Notes under the pieces: model-generated
Told to the model about the DNA's origin: nothing
Databases searched by the model: none
What the model saw: the letters and a program-made list of their open reading frames with translations, nothing else
Shown here: in pieces, positions 27,318 to 35,200 of the stretch
How the letters are laid out: the number at the start of each line of letters is the position of its first letter
Position numbering within the stretch: position 1 is the stretch's first letter
Translations under genes and position numbers: made by a program
From: a virus
Direction: 5' to 3' (one strand)
DNA length: 42,959 nt
IMG/VR virus record: IMGVR_UViG_3300049811_000649
Location: 1-42,959 of that record

Positions 27318-29233
27318 TGGTTACAACAGTTAACACCTTCCCGGTCAATAAAATAATGACGCGAGAATTTAGCGTCAAACTTTCACCCGTAGAAAATAAC
27401 AAAAACCTTTTAGAATTTTCTTTTTCCTCAGAAGAACCGGTGGATCGCTGGTTTTTTAAGGAAGTTCTTAGCCACGATCCAGAATCTGTGGATTTTAGTC
27501 GAGTATCGGGGATGAACTGGCTTTGGAATCACAATATGGATGTGGTTTTAGGTAAGGTTGAGAAGATTTGGTTAGCAGAGGATCGCCGCGCTTACTGTCA
27601 GGTGAGGTGGTCAAAAAAAGACTCGATCGCCGAATATCGTCAGGACGTGGAAGACGGCATTTTAACTAATGTTTCTTTTATGTACGAAGTTCAAGAGTAC
27701 GAGCGAATGGCAACGGGTGAAAAAGATGACGATTATCCTACCTATGTCGGGAAAAAGTGGAAAATTTACGAAGTGAGCTTAGTTTCGGTTCCAGCCGATG
27801 CAAGCGTGGGTATCGGTCGGGCGCTTCTTGAACCAGTCGCTCATGGGGGGAACCACGCTGGTTCGCTGTCCACATTTACTGTAGGAAAGCCGGAATCAGG
27901 AGCAACAGAAGTGACAGAAGCGGTAACTATTGAGCAAATCCGAGAACAGGAAAAGAATCGAGTTAAGGAACTTTTGGCAATTGGGGAATCTTTTAAGATG
28001 CCCGATCTGGCCACGCAATTAATTAACGACGGGACTTCCTTGGATAATGCCCGTAAAATATTCTTAGAAAAAGTTAAACCGGGGCAAGCACCGATCGCCC
28101 GTCCCGTTGATACGTCCCTTGGTATGAGCCACGGCGAACAAAAATCCTATTCACTCTTAAAAGCTTTGCGAGCGATCGCTTATGGCGGGAATTACCTCAA
28201 GGAAGCAAGTTTCGAGATGGAAGTCTCGGAAGCTTTAAGTAAAAAGATGGGTCAACCGCTTACCAGCGAGCGATCGTTCCTTTTGCCCGTGGGAGATTTA
28301 AAAGTAAATCCCAAGACTCAAAAACGGGATTCCCTGTTAGCAGGGACGGCTAACCTAGGGGGCAATATCGTTGACACGGATCTAAGGGAGCAGGATTTTA
28401 TTGAACTGCTCCGTAATCAAATGATGGTTCAGCAGTTGGGCGCTCGAATGCTCACGGGTTTAGTGGGGCCGGTAACAATTCCCACTCAAGCCACGGCTGG
28501 TCAGTCCTACTGGGTGGGAGAAGGTGAAGATGTGACCGAAAGTAATATGACTTTTGGTCAGATTTCTTTGGCTTTAAAGACCGTGGGGGCGATTCAACGC
28601 TACACCCGTGAGTTAATGATGCAATCTGATCTATCTGTGGAAAATCTTATCCGTGAGGATATTTCTCAGATTTTGGCTTTATCGTTAGATCGGGCGGCTT
28701 TAGCGGGAACTGGAACCAGCAACCAACCCCGGGGAATTCTAAATACTTCTGGTATTGGTTCTGTGGCTTTGGGAACCAATGGCGGTCAACCTACTTGGGC
28801 AGCGATAGTTAACGTCACCAAGGCGATTAAAAAAGCTAATGCCATGCTCGGAGAAATTCAATGGCTTGGTAACGCTGATGTGGAATCAAAACTGATGACC
28901 ACCCCCAAACAAGCGAGCGGCGTGGAAGGTAATTTTATTTTGTCTGACCCGGGTAACGGCGATCTGCGTTTACGGGGCTATCGTTTTTATTCTAGTGAGC
29001 AGGTTCCCAGTAACCTCACCAAAGGCACGGGGACGGGGTTAAGCGCCCTAATCGCCGGGGTTTGGTCACAGCTAATTATTGGCCAGTGGGGAGTTCCCGA
29101 AATTCAAGCGAATATCTACAGCGATCAGGTGTGGGGTTCGGGGGCGGTGTCGATTAGGGGGCTAATGTCCGCCGATATCGTTTTGCGTCACCGCCCCTCA
29201 TTTGCTGTTATCACCGATATGATTACCACTTAA
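27317..29233 (+). CDS. Prohead protease fused to HK97-fold major capsid protein
   Basis: A 638-residue fusion. Residues ~12-170 are an HK97 prohead protease (U35): SGMNWLWNHNMDVVLGKVEK (H72), TNVSFMYEVQEY (S120) and WKIYEVSLVSVPADASVGIG (E152). A variable, charged, mostly helical linker (~175-270, EVTEAVTIEQIREQEKNRVK) takes the place of scaffold/delta domain. From ~275 to the end is the capsid protein: RDSLLAGTANLGGNIVDTDL, ARMLTGLVGPVTIPTQATAG, LDRAALAGTGTSNQPRGILN, SIRGLMSADIVLRHRPSFAV. Protease and capsid are usually separate genes; fusions are known in some HK97-like phages. No stop or frameshift separates the parts, so self-cleavage should release mature capsid subunits. Confidence 0.92.
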   Translation: MVTTVNTFPVNKIMTREFSVKLSPVENNKNLLEFSFSSEEPVDRWFFKEVLSHDPESVDFSRVSGMNWLWNHNMDVVLGKVEKIWLAEDRRAYCQVRWSKKDSIAEYRQDVEDGILTNVSFMYEVQEYERMATGEKDDDYPTYVGKKWKIYEVSLVSVPADASVGIGRALLEPVAHGGNHAGSLSTFTVGKPESGATEVTEAVTIEQIREQEKNRVKELLAIGESFKMPDLATQLINDGTSLDNARKIFLEKVKPGQAPIARPVDTSLGMSHGEQKSYSLLKALRAIAYGGNYLKEASFEMEVSEALSKKMGQPLTSERSFLLPVGDLKVNPKTQKRDSLLAGTANLGGNIVDTDLREQDFIELLRNQMMVQQLGARMLTGLVGPVTIPTQATAGQSYWVGEGEDVTESNMTFGQISLALKTVGAIQRYTRELMMQSDLSVENLIREDISQILALSLDRAALAGTGTSNQPRGILNTSGIGSVALGTNGGQPTWAAIVNVTKAIKKANAMLGEIQWLGNADVESKLMTTPKQASGVEGNFILSDPGNGDLRLRGYRFYSSEQVPSNLTKGTGTGLSALIAGVWSQLIIGQWGVPEIQANIYSDQVWGSGAVSIRGLMSADIVLRHRPSFAVITDMITT

Positions 29234-29247
29234 TAGGAGGTGTTTCC

Positions 29248-29421
29248 ATGGCAGAAAAAACCGAAAAATACTTAGTCCGCGCTGGCTTTTCCCCCCAAAT
29301 TTCTAGGGGGCGAACCGTCCAAAATTTTGCAGCCGGCGATATTATTGATTTAACCGCAAGCGAGTATGAAGAAATTAAGCACATGATTGAACCAGTTAAG
29401 GAAATCAAGGAGGTTAAATAG
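29248..29421 (+). CDS. Small head protein (57 aa)
   Basis: A short ORF with an excellent ribosome-binding site (AGGAGG nine bases before ATG 29248). The sequence MAEKTEKYLVRAGFSPQISR, then GRTVQNFAAGDIIDLTASEY and an acidic-basic tail, resembles small head-completion or minor capsid-associated proteins located after the major capsid gene. Its stop overlaps the GTG of the next gene (TAGTG). Too short for a firm family assignment. Confidence 0.7.
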   Translation: MAEKTEKYLVRAGFSPQISRGRTVQNFAAGDIIDLTASEYEEIKHMIEPVKEIKEVK

Positions 29422-29732
29422 TGGATTTGATTCTTGTTAAAGTTAAGCCCAACTGTGCGATCGAACACGATGGCAAGGCTTACGGATCAGAGGATTTAGT
29501 CCAGCTGCCTAAGCAGTATCTTGGTTTTCACAACCAAAATGTTGAGGTAGCGGAAAATGCGGTCTTGGGGTCTCCCCAAGTAGAGCAATTTTCCAAGACA
29601 ACGGAAAATGCGGTCTTGGGGTCTCCCCAAGTAGAGCAATTTTCCAAGACAACGGAAAATGCGGTCTTGTCGGCAGAAGAATTATCGGAAGAACTAGAAG
29701 ACTCGGATACTTGGAGTTTTAAAAATTCCTAA
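29421..29732 (+). CDS. Small head-region protein with 17-residue tandem repeats
   Basis: A 103-residue protein, GTG 29421, AAGGAGG just upstream. The first ~44 residues (MDLILVKVKPNCAIEHDGKA, YGSEDLVQLPKQYLGF) form a small beta-rich domain similar in pattern to its upstream neighbour. The rest is two and one-third copies of a 17-residue unit (ENAVLGSPQVEQFSKTT) and an acidic tail (SAEELSEELEDSDTW). The repeats are encoded by palindromic 51-bp units. A role as a minor head or connector accessory is inferred from position. Confidence 0.65.
   Translation: MDLILVKVKPNCAIEHDGKAYGSEDLVQLPKQYLGFHNQNVEVAENAVLGSPQVEQFSKTTENAVLGSPQVEQFSKTTENAVLSAEELSEELEDSDTWSFKNS
29552..29669. repeat. 51-bp palindromic in-frame repeats (2.3 copies)
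   Basis: Units start at 29552, 29603 and 29654 (partial). Each complete unit has an inner hairpin CTTGGGG-TCT-CCCCAAG (7-bp stem, 3-nt loop) nested in an outer pair GGAAAAT/ATTTTCC. The unit length (51 bp) and inner stem size match the unrelated repeats in the 16992 gene. Confidence 0.9.
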
Positions 29733-29733
29733 A

Positions 29734-30009
29734 ATGGCGATCTCTGAAGATTTAAACGTTTTCCTTGTGGATTTTGGGATTATCGCTACTCACCAAAGTA
29801 GCGATTTTTTGGTTATTTTTGACGAATTTCATTCCCCCATGGAGTTGGGAGCGGAAGGTCGTTCTATCGTGGCTACCGCTCAAACTAGCGACACGGAGAA
29901 TTTTCATCACGGCGATACTTTAACTGTTAATCAGCAGGATTATATAATTGTTGGTATCCGTCCCATTGACGATGGGAAGTTTACCGAATTAGACTTAAAA
30001 TATGGTTAG
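29734..30009 (+). CDS. Head-tail joining protein (FII-like)
   Basis: A 91-residue beta-rich protein, ATG 29734. The sequence (VFLVDFGIIATHQSSDFLVI, FHHGDTLTVNQQDYIIVGIR, PIDDGKFTELDLKYG) has the pattern of a small beta-barrel connector of the lambda gpFII / gp17-type, and the order capsid - small proteins - FII - tail terminator - tail tube fits lambda. Overlaps the next gene by 8 bp. Confidence 0.65.
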   Translation: MAISEDLNVFLVDFGIIATHQSSDFLVIFDEFHSPMELGAEGRSIVATAQTSDTENFHHGDTLTVNQQDYIIVGIRPIDDGKFTELDLKYG

Positions 30010-30391
30010 TACCCGGCAAGAATTCCTCTTAGATTTACAAACTGCCCTCCTCGAAGTTTTTCCAAGCTTCGAGGTTTTTTACTGGCACGATCTAGATTGG
30101 GAATTTGAAAAGAATTCTATCGATTTTCGTGACACTTTTGAAGAAGTAAAAAGAGTTAACAAAAGAAACCAAAAATTATTATCTGTCAAAGTATCGACAC
30201 TTTTTTTTACCGAGGATATACTGACACAAGGGAGTGAGATTTTACAGCAGTTAGAAAACGCCATCGTCGGAATCACGGTAGTAAATGGTGAAGTTTCCTT
30301 AGAATCTAACGAGAAATTCGTAGAAACCAAAGGTAAAAAAAGTATTAAGATTACAGTCAATTGTAAAGTTTCCTATCAAGAATCCGCTTAA
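30002..30391 (+). CDS. Probable tail terminator / minor tail protein U-like
   Basis: A 129-residue protein, ATG 30002. A helix (TRQEFLLDLQTALLEVFPSF) is followed by a beta-rich fold and a second helix (ILQQLENAIVGITVVNGEVS). The alpha-beta order and the place between joining protein and tail tube fit tail terminators such as lambda gpU. No signature motif is decisive. Confidence 0.55.
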   Translation: MVSTRQEFLLDLQTALLEVFPSFEVFYWHDLDWEFEKNSIDFRDTFEEVKRVNKRNQKLLSVKVSTLFFTEDILTQGSEILQQLENAIVGITVVNGEVSLESNEKFVETKGKKSIKITVNCKVSYQESA

Positions 30392-30393
30392 CG

Positions 30394-30825
30394 ATGAAAC
30401 GTTTTTTGTTAACATCCGCTTTGTTTTTATCCGTGTCCTTGTGCGTTCCCGCGCGCGCTGCCGAACCGCCGAAACAAAGTCACAACTCCGAGGCTATTGC
30501 CGGAGCGATCGGGAATTTGTTTTTTAGCAATATCGGAGTGTTGATCGCTGGGGTAGCCTTTATCTACGAGCTAAAAAACCAAGTGGCTAGAATTACCGAC
30601 AAGATCGAAGCGATAAACGCTCTACAAAAAGTAGAGATTGAATCAATTAAAGAGGAGATTGGGCGATTATCGGGCAATTCTCAGCAAGAGTTAACCGAAG
30701 TTACCCAAAAACTTAAGGGAATAGAAAGAACCCTATTTAAGTTAATAGACTTTATCAACAGCGATCGAGCAAAAGAAAGGAAGCATCCTTTTGTAGTGTC
30801 TAAATACGATCATTCGGATAGTTAG
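30394..30825 (+). CDS. Membrane/secreted coiled-coil protein in the tail operon
   Basis: A 143-residue protein, ATG 30394, two bases after the upstream stop. A signal peptide is clear (MKRFLLTSALFLSVSLCVPA, cleavage near ARA-AE). A second hydrophobic segment follows (AIAGAIGNLFFSNIGVLIAG), then a long coiled coil (ELKNQVARITDKIEAINALQ to about residue 125). Exported phage proteins of this shape include spanins, superinfection-exclusion proteins and pinholins. Its location between tail terminator and tail tube is odd for any of these; it may be an inserted moron, though it is in the same orientation. No family recognised. Confidence 0.65.
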   Translation: MKRFLLTSALFLSVSLCVPARAAEPPKQSHNSEAIAGAIGNLFFSNIGVLIAGVAFIYELKNQVARITDKIEAINALQKVEIESIKEEIGRLSGNSQQELTEVTQKLKGIERTLFKLIDFINSDRAKERKHPFVVSKYDHSDS

Positions 30826-30870
30826 CTGCTGTCCACATTTAAATTAATCTTGTCCTTTTTCTTAAAAACT

Positions 30871-31656
30871 ATGGCTGTTAAAAACCGCTATATCGCTGGT
30901 CAAGGTGAGATTTTTTTAGACGAAATCGATCCGATTACAAAAAAGGCTATGGGTAAAGCCCGCTTTGTGGGTAACGTTCCCGATGGCGGCTTTATGGTGA
31001 CGATCGCTGTAACCAAATACGAACACGCCGAAAGTTACACGGGCAATCAGTTAATCGATCTATCGATCGAGAGAAACCCGGTAGTAACTGGGATGTTGCG
31101 ATTGGAAAGCTACGATCTCGACAATTTAAAATTCTGCTTGTACGGGCAATCGAGCAACTTAGCAACGGCAACCGTTAGCGCTGAAGCTCACAAGGCGTAC
31201 AAGGGCTATAGTTTTCAGCTAAATCGACTCAATTTAACCTCTTTTACTAGCCTAACCAATACTGGGGGAACTCCTGCTTCCTACGAAGTGGGAACCGATT
31301 ACACCGTCGATCTTAAATCGGGCATGGTGACAATTTTGGAAGCCGGCGATATTCCCGATAACTCCGATGTGCGCGCTAATTATGTGGCCGGGGCAGCAGA
31401 ACGAGTCAACGGCTTCACCTCTCCCAATAAAGAGCTTTACCTAATTTACAACGGGGTCAATTTAGCTGAAGATCGCAAGCCGTTTAAATTGGAAGTTTTC
31501 CGAGCTAGATTCCAGCCGGCCAAAACCCTTGATCTGATTACTCCTAACAATGCGATCGCTAACTTAGAGTTAGACTTTACAGCCCTTTATGAGGATGCTT
31601 TAAACGATCAGGCAGGTTTTGAGGGTGGTTTCTTTAGAATGACGCAAACGGTTTAA
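30871..31656 (+). CDS. Major tail tube protein
   Basis: A 261-residue protein, ATG 30871 (MAVKNRYIAGQGEIFLDEID); a 21-bp upstream extension is unlikely. It is beta-rich with DGGFMVTIAVTKYEHAESYT, VTGMLRLESYDLDNLKFCLY, YEVGTDYTVDLKSGMVTILE and KPFKLEVFRARFQPAKTLDL, typical of long-tail tube proteins; the middle may contain an Ig-like insertion. It is followed 2 bp later by the tail chaperone pair and then the tape measure gene, the standard siphophage order. Confidence 0.8.
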   Translation: MAVKNRYIAGQGEIFLDEIDPITKKAMGKARFVGNVPDGGFMVTIAVTKYEHAESYTGNQLIDLSIERNPVVTGMLRLESYDLDNLKFCLYGQSSNLATATVSAEAHKAYKGYSFQLNRLNLTSFTSLTNTGGTPASYEVGTDYTVDLKSGMVTILEAGDIPDNSDVRANYVAGAAERVNGFTSPNKELYLIYNGVNLAEDRKPFKLEVFRARFQPAKTLDLITPNNAIANLELDFTALYEDALNDQAGFEGGFFRMTQTV

Positions 31657-31658
31657 TC

Positions 31659-32078
31659 ATGGCTAAAAAAGAATTGTTGGTTTTAATTCCGAATCGCTCG
31701 TTTGCCACCAGTGCCGGGGAAATTGTTCTCAAGCCGTTTAAGTTTAAGCAGTTTTCCCAAGCTTTGGAAATTGTGCAAAGATATTTCGATCTGTTTTCTA
31801 CCTACGAAGGAGCGGAAGCGATCGCAAAAGCTTTGTTTGAAAAGGTTGAGAACGGCAATTTTGAAATCTTAGACGATATCGATCTGTTGATCGATTTGGT
31901 GTCTGGGGTGAAAGTTTCTGAATCCGATCTGGCTTACGACGAAGTTATCGGGCTGTTAGTCGAGGTGATCGATATGAACATGGATTTTTTCTCCCGGATA
32001 AGTCAGAAGATAGCCAAAACGGACGAAAAAGCGACCGAACCGAGTCTGAAGACTGGGGAAGACGAGTTAGCCGCTTAA
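31659..32078 (+). CDS. Tail assembly chaperone G (unshifted product)
   Basis: A 139-residue acidic, helical protein (FKFKQFSQALEIVQRYFDLF, NFEILDDIDLLIDLVSGVKV), similar in size to lambda gpG (140 aa). It should bind the tape measure protein and recruit tail tube subunits. Residues 109-111 (DFF) are encoded at a slippery heptamer, and a minority of ribosomes should shift to give the G-T product. Confidence 0.85.
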   Translation: MAKKELLVLIPNRSFATSAGEIVLKPFKFKQFSQALEIVQRYFDLFSTYEGAEAIAKALFEKVENGNFEILDDIDLLIDLVSGVKVSESDLAYDEVIGLLVEVIDMNMDFFSRISQKIAKTDEKATEPSLKTGEDELAA

Positions 32079-32263
32079 TCCGTTTTGGTCACTCGTGGAC
32101 TGAGATTCAAAATTACACCTATCGGCAAATTCAATTATTTTTGTCAGCCGCCCAAGATATCGAATTGGAACACCGCCGAATCGATTTGATTGAGGCGGCG
32201 ATTGCTGCACAAGGGAACGCAGAAACGATTAAGGAAAGATTTCGAGAATTAGGGGGTAGCTAA
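31659..32263 (+). CDS. Tail chaperone G-T frameshift product
   Basis: Translation as join(31659..31991, 31991..32263) gives about 201 residues. The heptamer T-TTT-TTC at 31985-31991 is in the correct phase (TTT TTC are zero-frame codons), and after a -1 shift the frame stays open for 90 codons to TAA 32261-32263. It has a normal protein-like sequence in its distal part: IRFGHSWTEIQNYTYRQIQL, FLSAAQDIELEHRRIDLIEA, IKERFRELGGS. The T part has no good start of its own and ends right at the tape measure ATG. This is the conserved siphophage G/GT arrangement. Confidence 0.88.
31985..31991 (+). promoter_or_regulatory. Programmed -1 frameshift slippery site (T TTT TTC)
   Basis: A canonical X-XXY-YYZ heptamer, 28 codons before the zero-frame stop. 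Both P-site and A-site tRNAs can re-pair with UUU after slipping. I do not see an unambiguous strong pseudoknot downstream by eye. Confidence 0.85.
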
Positions 32264-35200
32264 ATGGCGCGAGATTATTCTGGTTTTAAGGCAGTTGTTG
32301 AGGCGATCGACACTTTACGAGAAAAAGTAGAAATCGAAAACAACAAACAGCTAACGGTGACTCGCGCCCTCCGTGAGGATCAGCGCTTACAGTTGCCCCT
32401 GCTGCGTTCCGTGGCGCAATCTCTGCGAGCAAGGGGGGCGGGTATTCGCAATAATTTAACGGCGGTTCCTGACCGGGTAGAATTTAGTAATTTAAAGCTA
32501 CAGACTAATTCGATTACTTTATCGGCTAAATCGGTTGTTTTAGAAACAAACGGTAAAGGTGGAGATAGAAGAGAAAGCCAAGATAATGAGCGATTGGCTA
32601 AATCAATCGGGAAGGAGCTTAAAAATATTAAGCTTAAAAGCGATACAGGGTTAAAATTAATTTTTGCGGGAATATTCACTGGAATTGGGTTTCAGATTGG
32701 GGGCGAAATTGCCCGGGGATTTGAAAAATCTTTTGGACAAAAAACAGGATTTACTTCTAGAAAAGCAGGGCAAGCTGTTGGCGACGTTGCTGCATTTCCT
32801 GTAGAAAAAATACAGTCTTTAAAGTTTCCAGAAAAATTAAAAGAATCTGCTGATTATTTTGTTGCAAAAATTAAAAGTATTCGTTACGGAATAGGAGAAG
32901 CTTTAGCAAGTGCAATCGAACAAGACGGGGATTTTTCAACTAAAGCACAAACCTTTGGGGAGATTTTACAAACAGAAGGGAAAAAATTTTCCAATCAAAT
33001 TAACGACGATTTAAATGACAGTGCTGAAAACTTTATTAAATCATTACAGGAAATACCTAGTTTATTAACTTCTCCTTTAGATTCTTGGTTAAGAAGCTTT
33101 AGACAAGAGGCATTAAAAGACATAGGAGTTAATTTAGTCAAGGAAAGAGCAGCTGTTATTTCTAAGGAGAATAAAAGACGAAGTTCTGTTAGAGCTATTG
33201 ACGATAAAACAGAAGAATTAATTATTGCAGTTGGTGGGTACGCTGGTGCTAGGGGTTTATCAGGACAAAGAATTCCCAAGATTTTATTAGAACAAACCGA
33301 GGATAATGTAGCGGCAATTGCTGTTAATAATCCTTCTACGGATATTCCCGGTGAAGTCTTGTCCGATCGAGAAAAGCGATGGAAGGCAACGCTAGGAAGT
33401 GTTGCCCGACCTAATATTAGGGGATATTCTCCCGATGCGATTGAAATGGCCGCTCAAGCAATGGCCGCTTTACAAAAAAATCCTGAAATAAAAATTAGAC
33501 TGGTGGGAGAAAGTGGCGGCGGTTTTGTTGCGGAAGAAGCTACGGCTTTATTAAATTTATTAGGTTATAAGGATCGAGTTGTCGGTGTTGGAATTGGGAC
33601 TCCTGATTTAATTGGTGGGTTAGAGCAAGAAAATTATAGAAAAATTATTTCTCCCGATGAGCCGCTTGGCCATGTCGCTGAAGAGTTACAAAAATTTGGA
33701 TTAGCTAAAAAAACAGAAGATCAACAAATAAAAGGAGCTACTCAGCATCCTATTGAAGGTTATATTAATTTGCCAGAAATTCGCAAGAATTTGTTTGGTG
33801 ATTCTGAAACAACAGCAGGAGAATCTAGAAAAGTTTTAGAATTTGTCGAATTTAATACTAAAGCGGCGGAAAAAGCTAATACAGAAGGTGGGAAAAAATA
33901 TTACAAAGGTCAATTTGAAGCAAATTTAAAAGAGGTTCAAGATCGGATTCAAAAAGCGACAGGTAAAACTGTTTTAAAAAATCTTAAACAAGCGGAAATT
34001 TTATTACAGTCTGCTTTGCAAAAATTAGAGGCACCTGCAGCGAGCGAGCCAAAGGATTTAAAAATATTAGACAAATACATCTTATATCTCGATCAATTAG
34101 TCGAGCAAGCCAAAAAAGAAGCCTCCGAGCGAATTAAAATTCTTGTCCCTAATTATTCTGATTTAACTATTCCAGAAAAAAAAGTCTTTGCCGGAAACTT
34201 TAGCAAAGACATTGATAAAGATATTAAAAAATTTCGCATGGCTGTTGAGGATTCCGAGAACGAAATAGCTGTGGAAATTGGGGAAAGAATCCTAGAAACA
34301 ATTCAGCCAATTCGCAAAATTTATCAAGAGTTATTAGAAATTCTGCCTCCTGATTTAAGTGGGACTCAATCAATCAGAGCGCAAATAGGAAAGCTTACCA
34401 AAATACAAAATGAGGTTTTAAAGGGACAGCCAAAGGTAAAAGGAAACTCACCAATAGGTCTAACTCAAATTGTTGGCAACGAAACCGCCGAGGGATTTGT
34501 GGCAGGAATTGAGGAAAAATTAGGCGATGTTAATGCCAGTGGTGAACAGTTAGGAGAAGAAGCAATTAAGGGGGCTAAAGAGCGTTTAGATATTGCCTCA
34601 CCTTCTAAGGTATTTGAAAAATTAGGAATACAAACAGGGGAAGGTTTTGAGCAAGGAGCGAAAAAATCTTTAACGAAAGCGTCAGCAACTATTAAAAAAG
34701 AAATTGAGGATTTTATTTATGCGATTGGAAATCGTCTAAAAATGGTCGATTCCGATTCATCAGGACTCAACCAAAAAGATTTAATTGAGACTTGGTTTTT
34801 AGGCGTTACACCTTTTAACGATTCTGACAGAATTGTAGAATCAGTACAGTTAGAATCGCAACGATTATCAAGGGGGGGGAAAAAGAAAAATGTAACGGGA
34901 TTTGATGAAAGTATTAAAGCAATTCAAGCTCGACTTAAAACGCTTCACTCAAACATTTCTCGTTTTGAGGAATTAATCGTATTAAACGAAGTATATATTC
35001 GAGCTTGGGAGCGAGTATCAAGAGGCATTAAAAACACAAAAATGCCTGTAATTGACAGTTCTGAGATGGAGCTTAAATCTACTCGTGCTTTCTATAAACC
35101 TAGCAACCACACAGTTAAATTTGACAAGTCAATTATAAAAAATATTGGATCACAAGTTTTTCTGGGCGAAGATTTATCAACAATATTGCACGAGTTAAGG

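Noticed and set aside
29552-29669. CRISPR or terminator hairpins
   Set aside because: The 51-bp units are tandem without unique spacers and are translated in frame within a gene with good ribosome-binding site.
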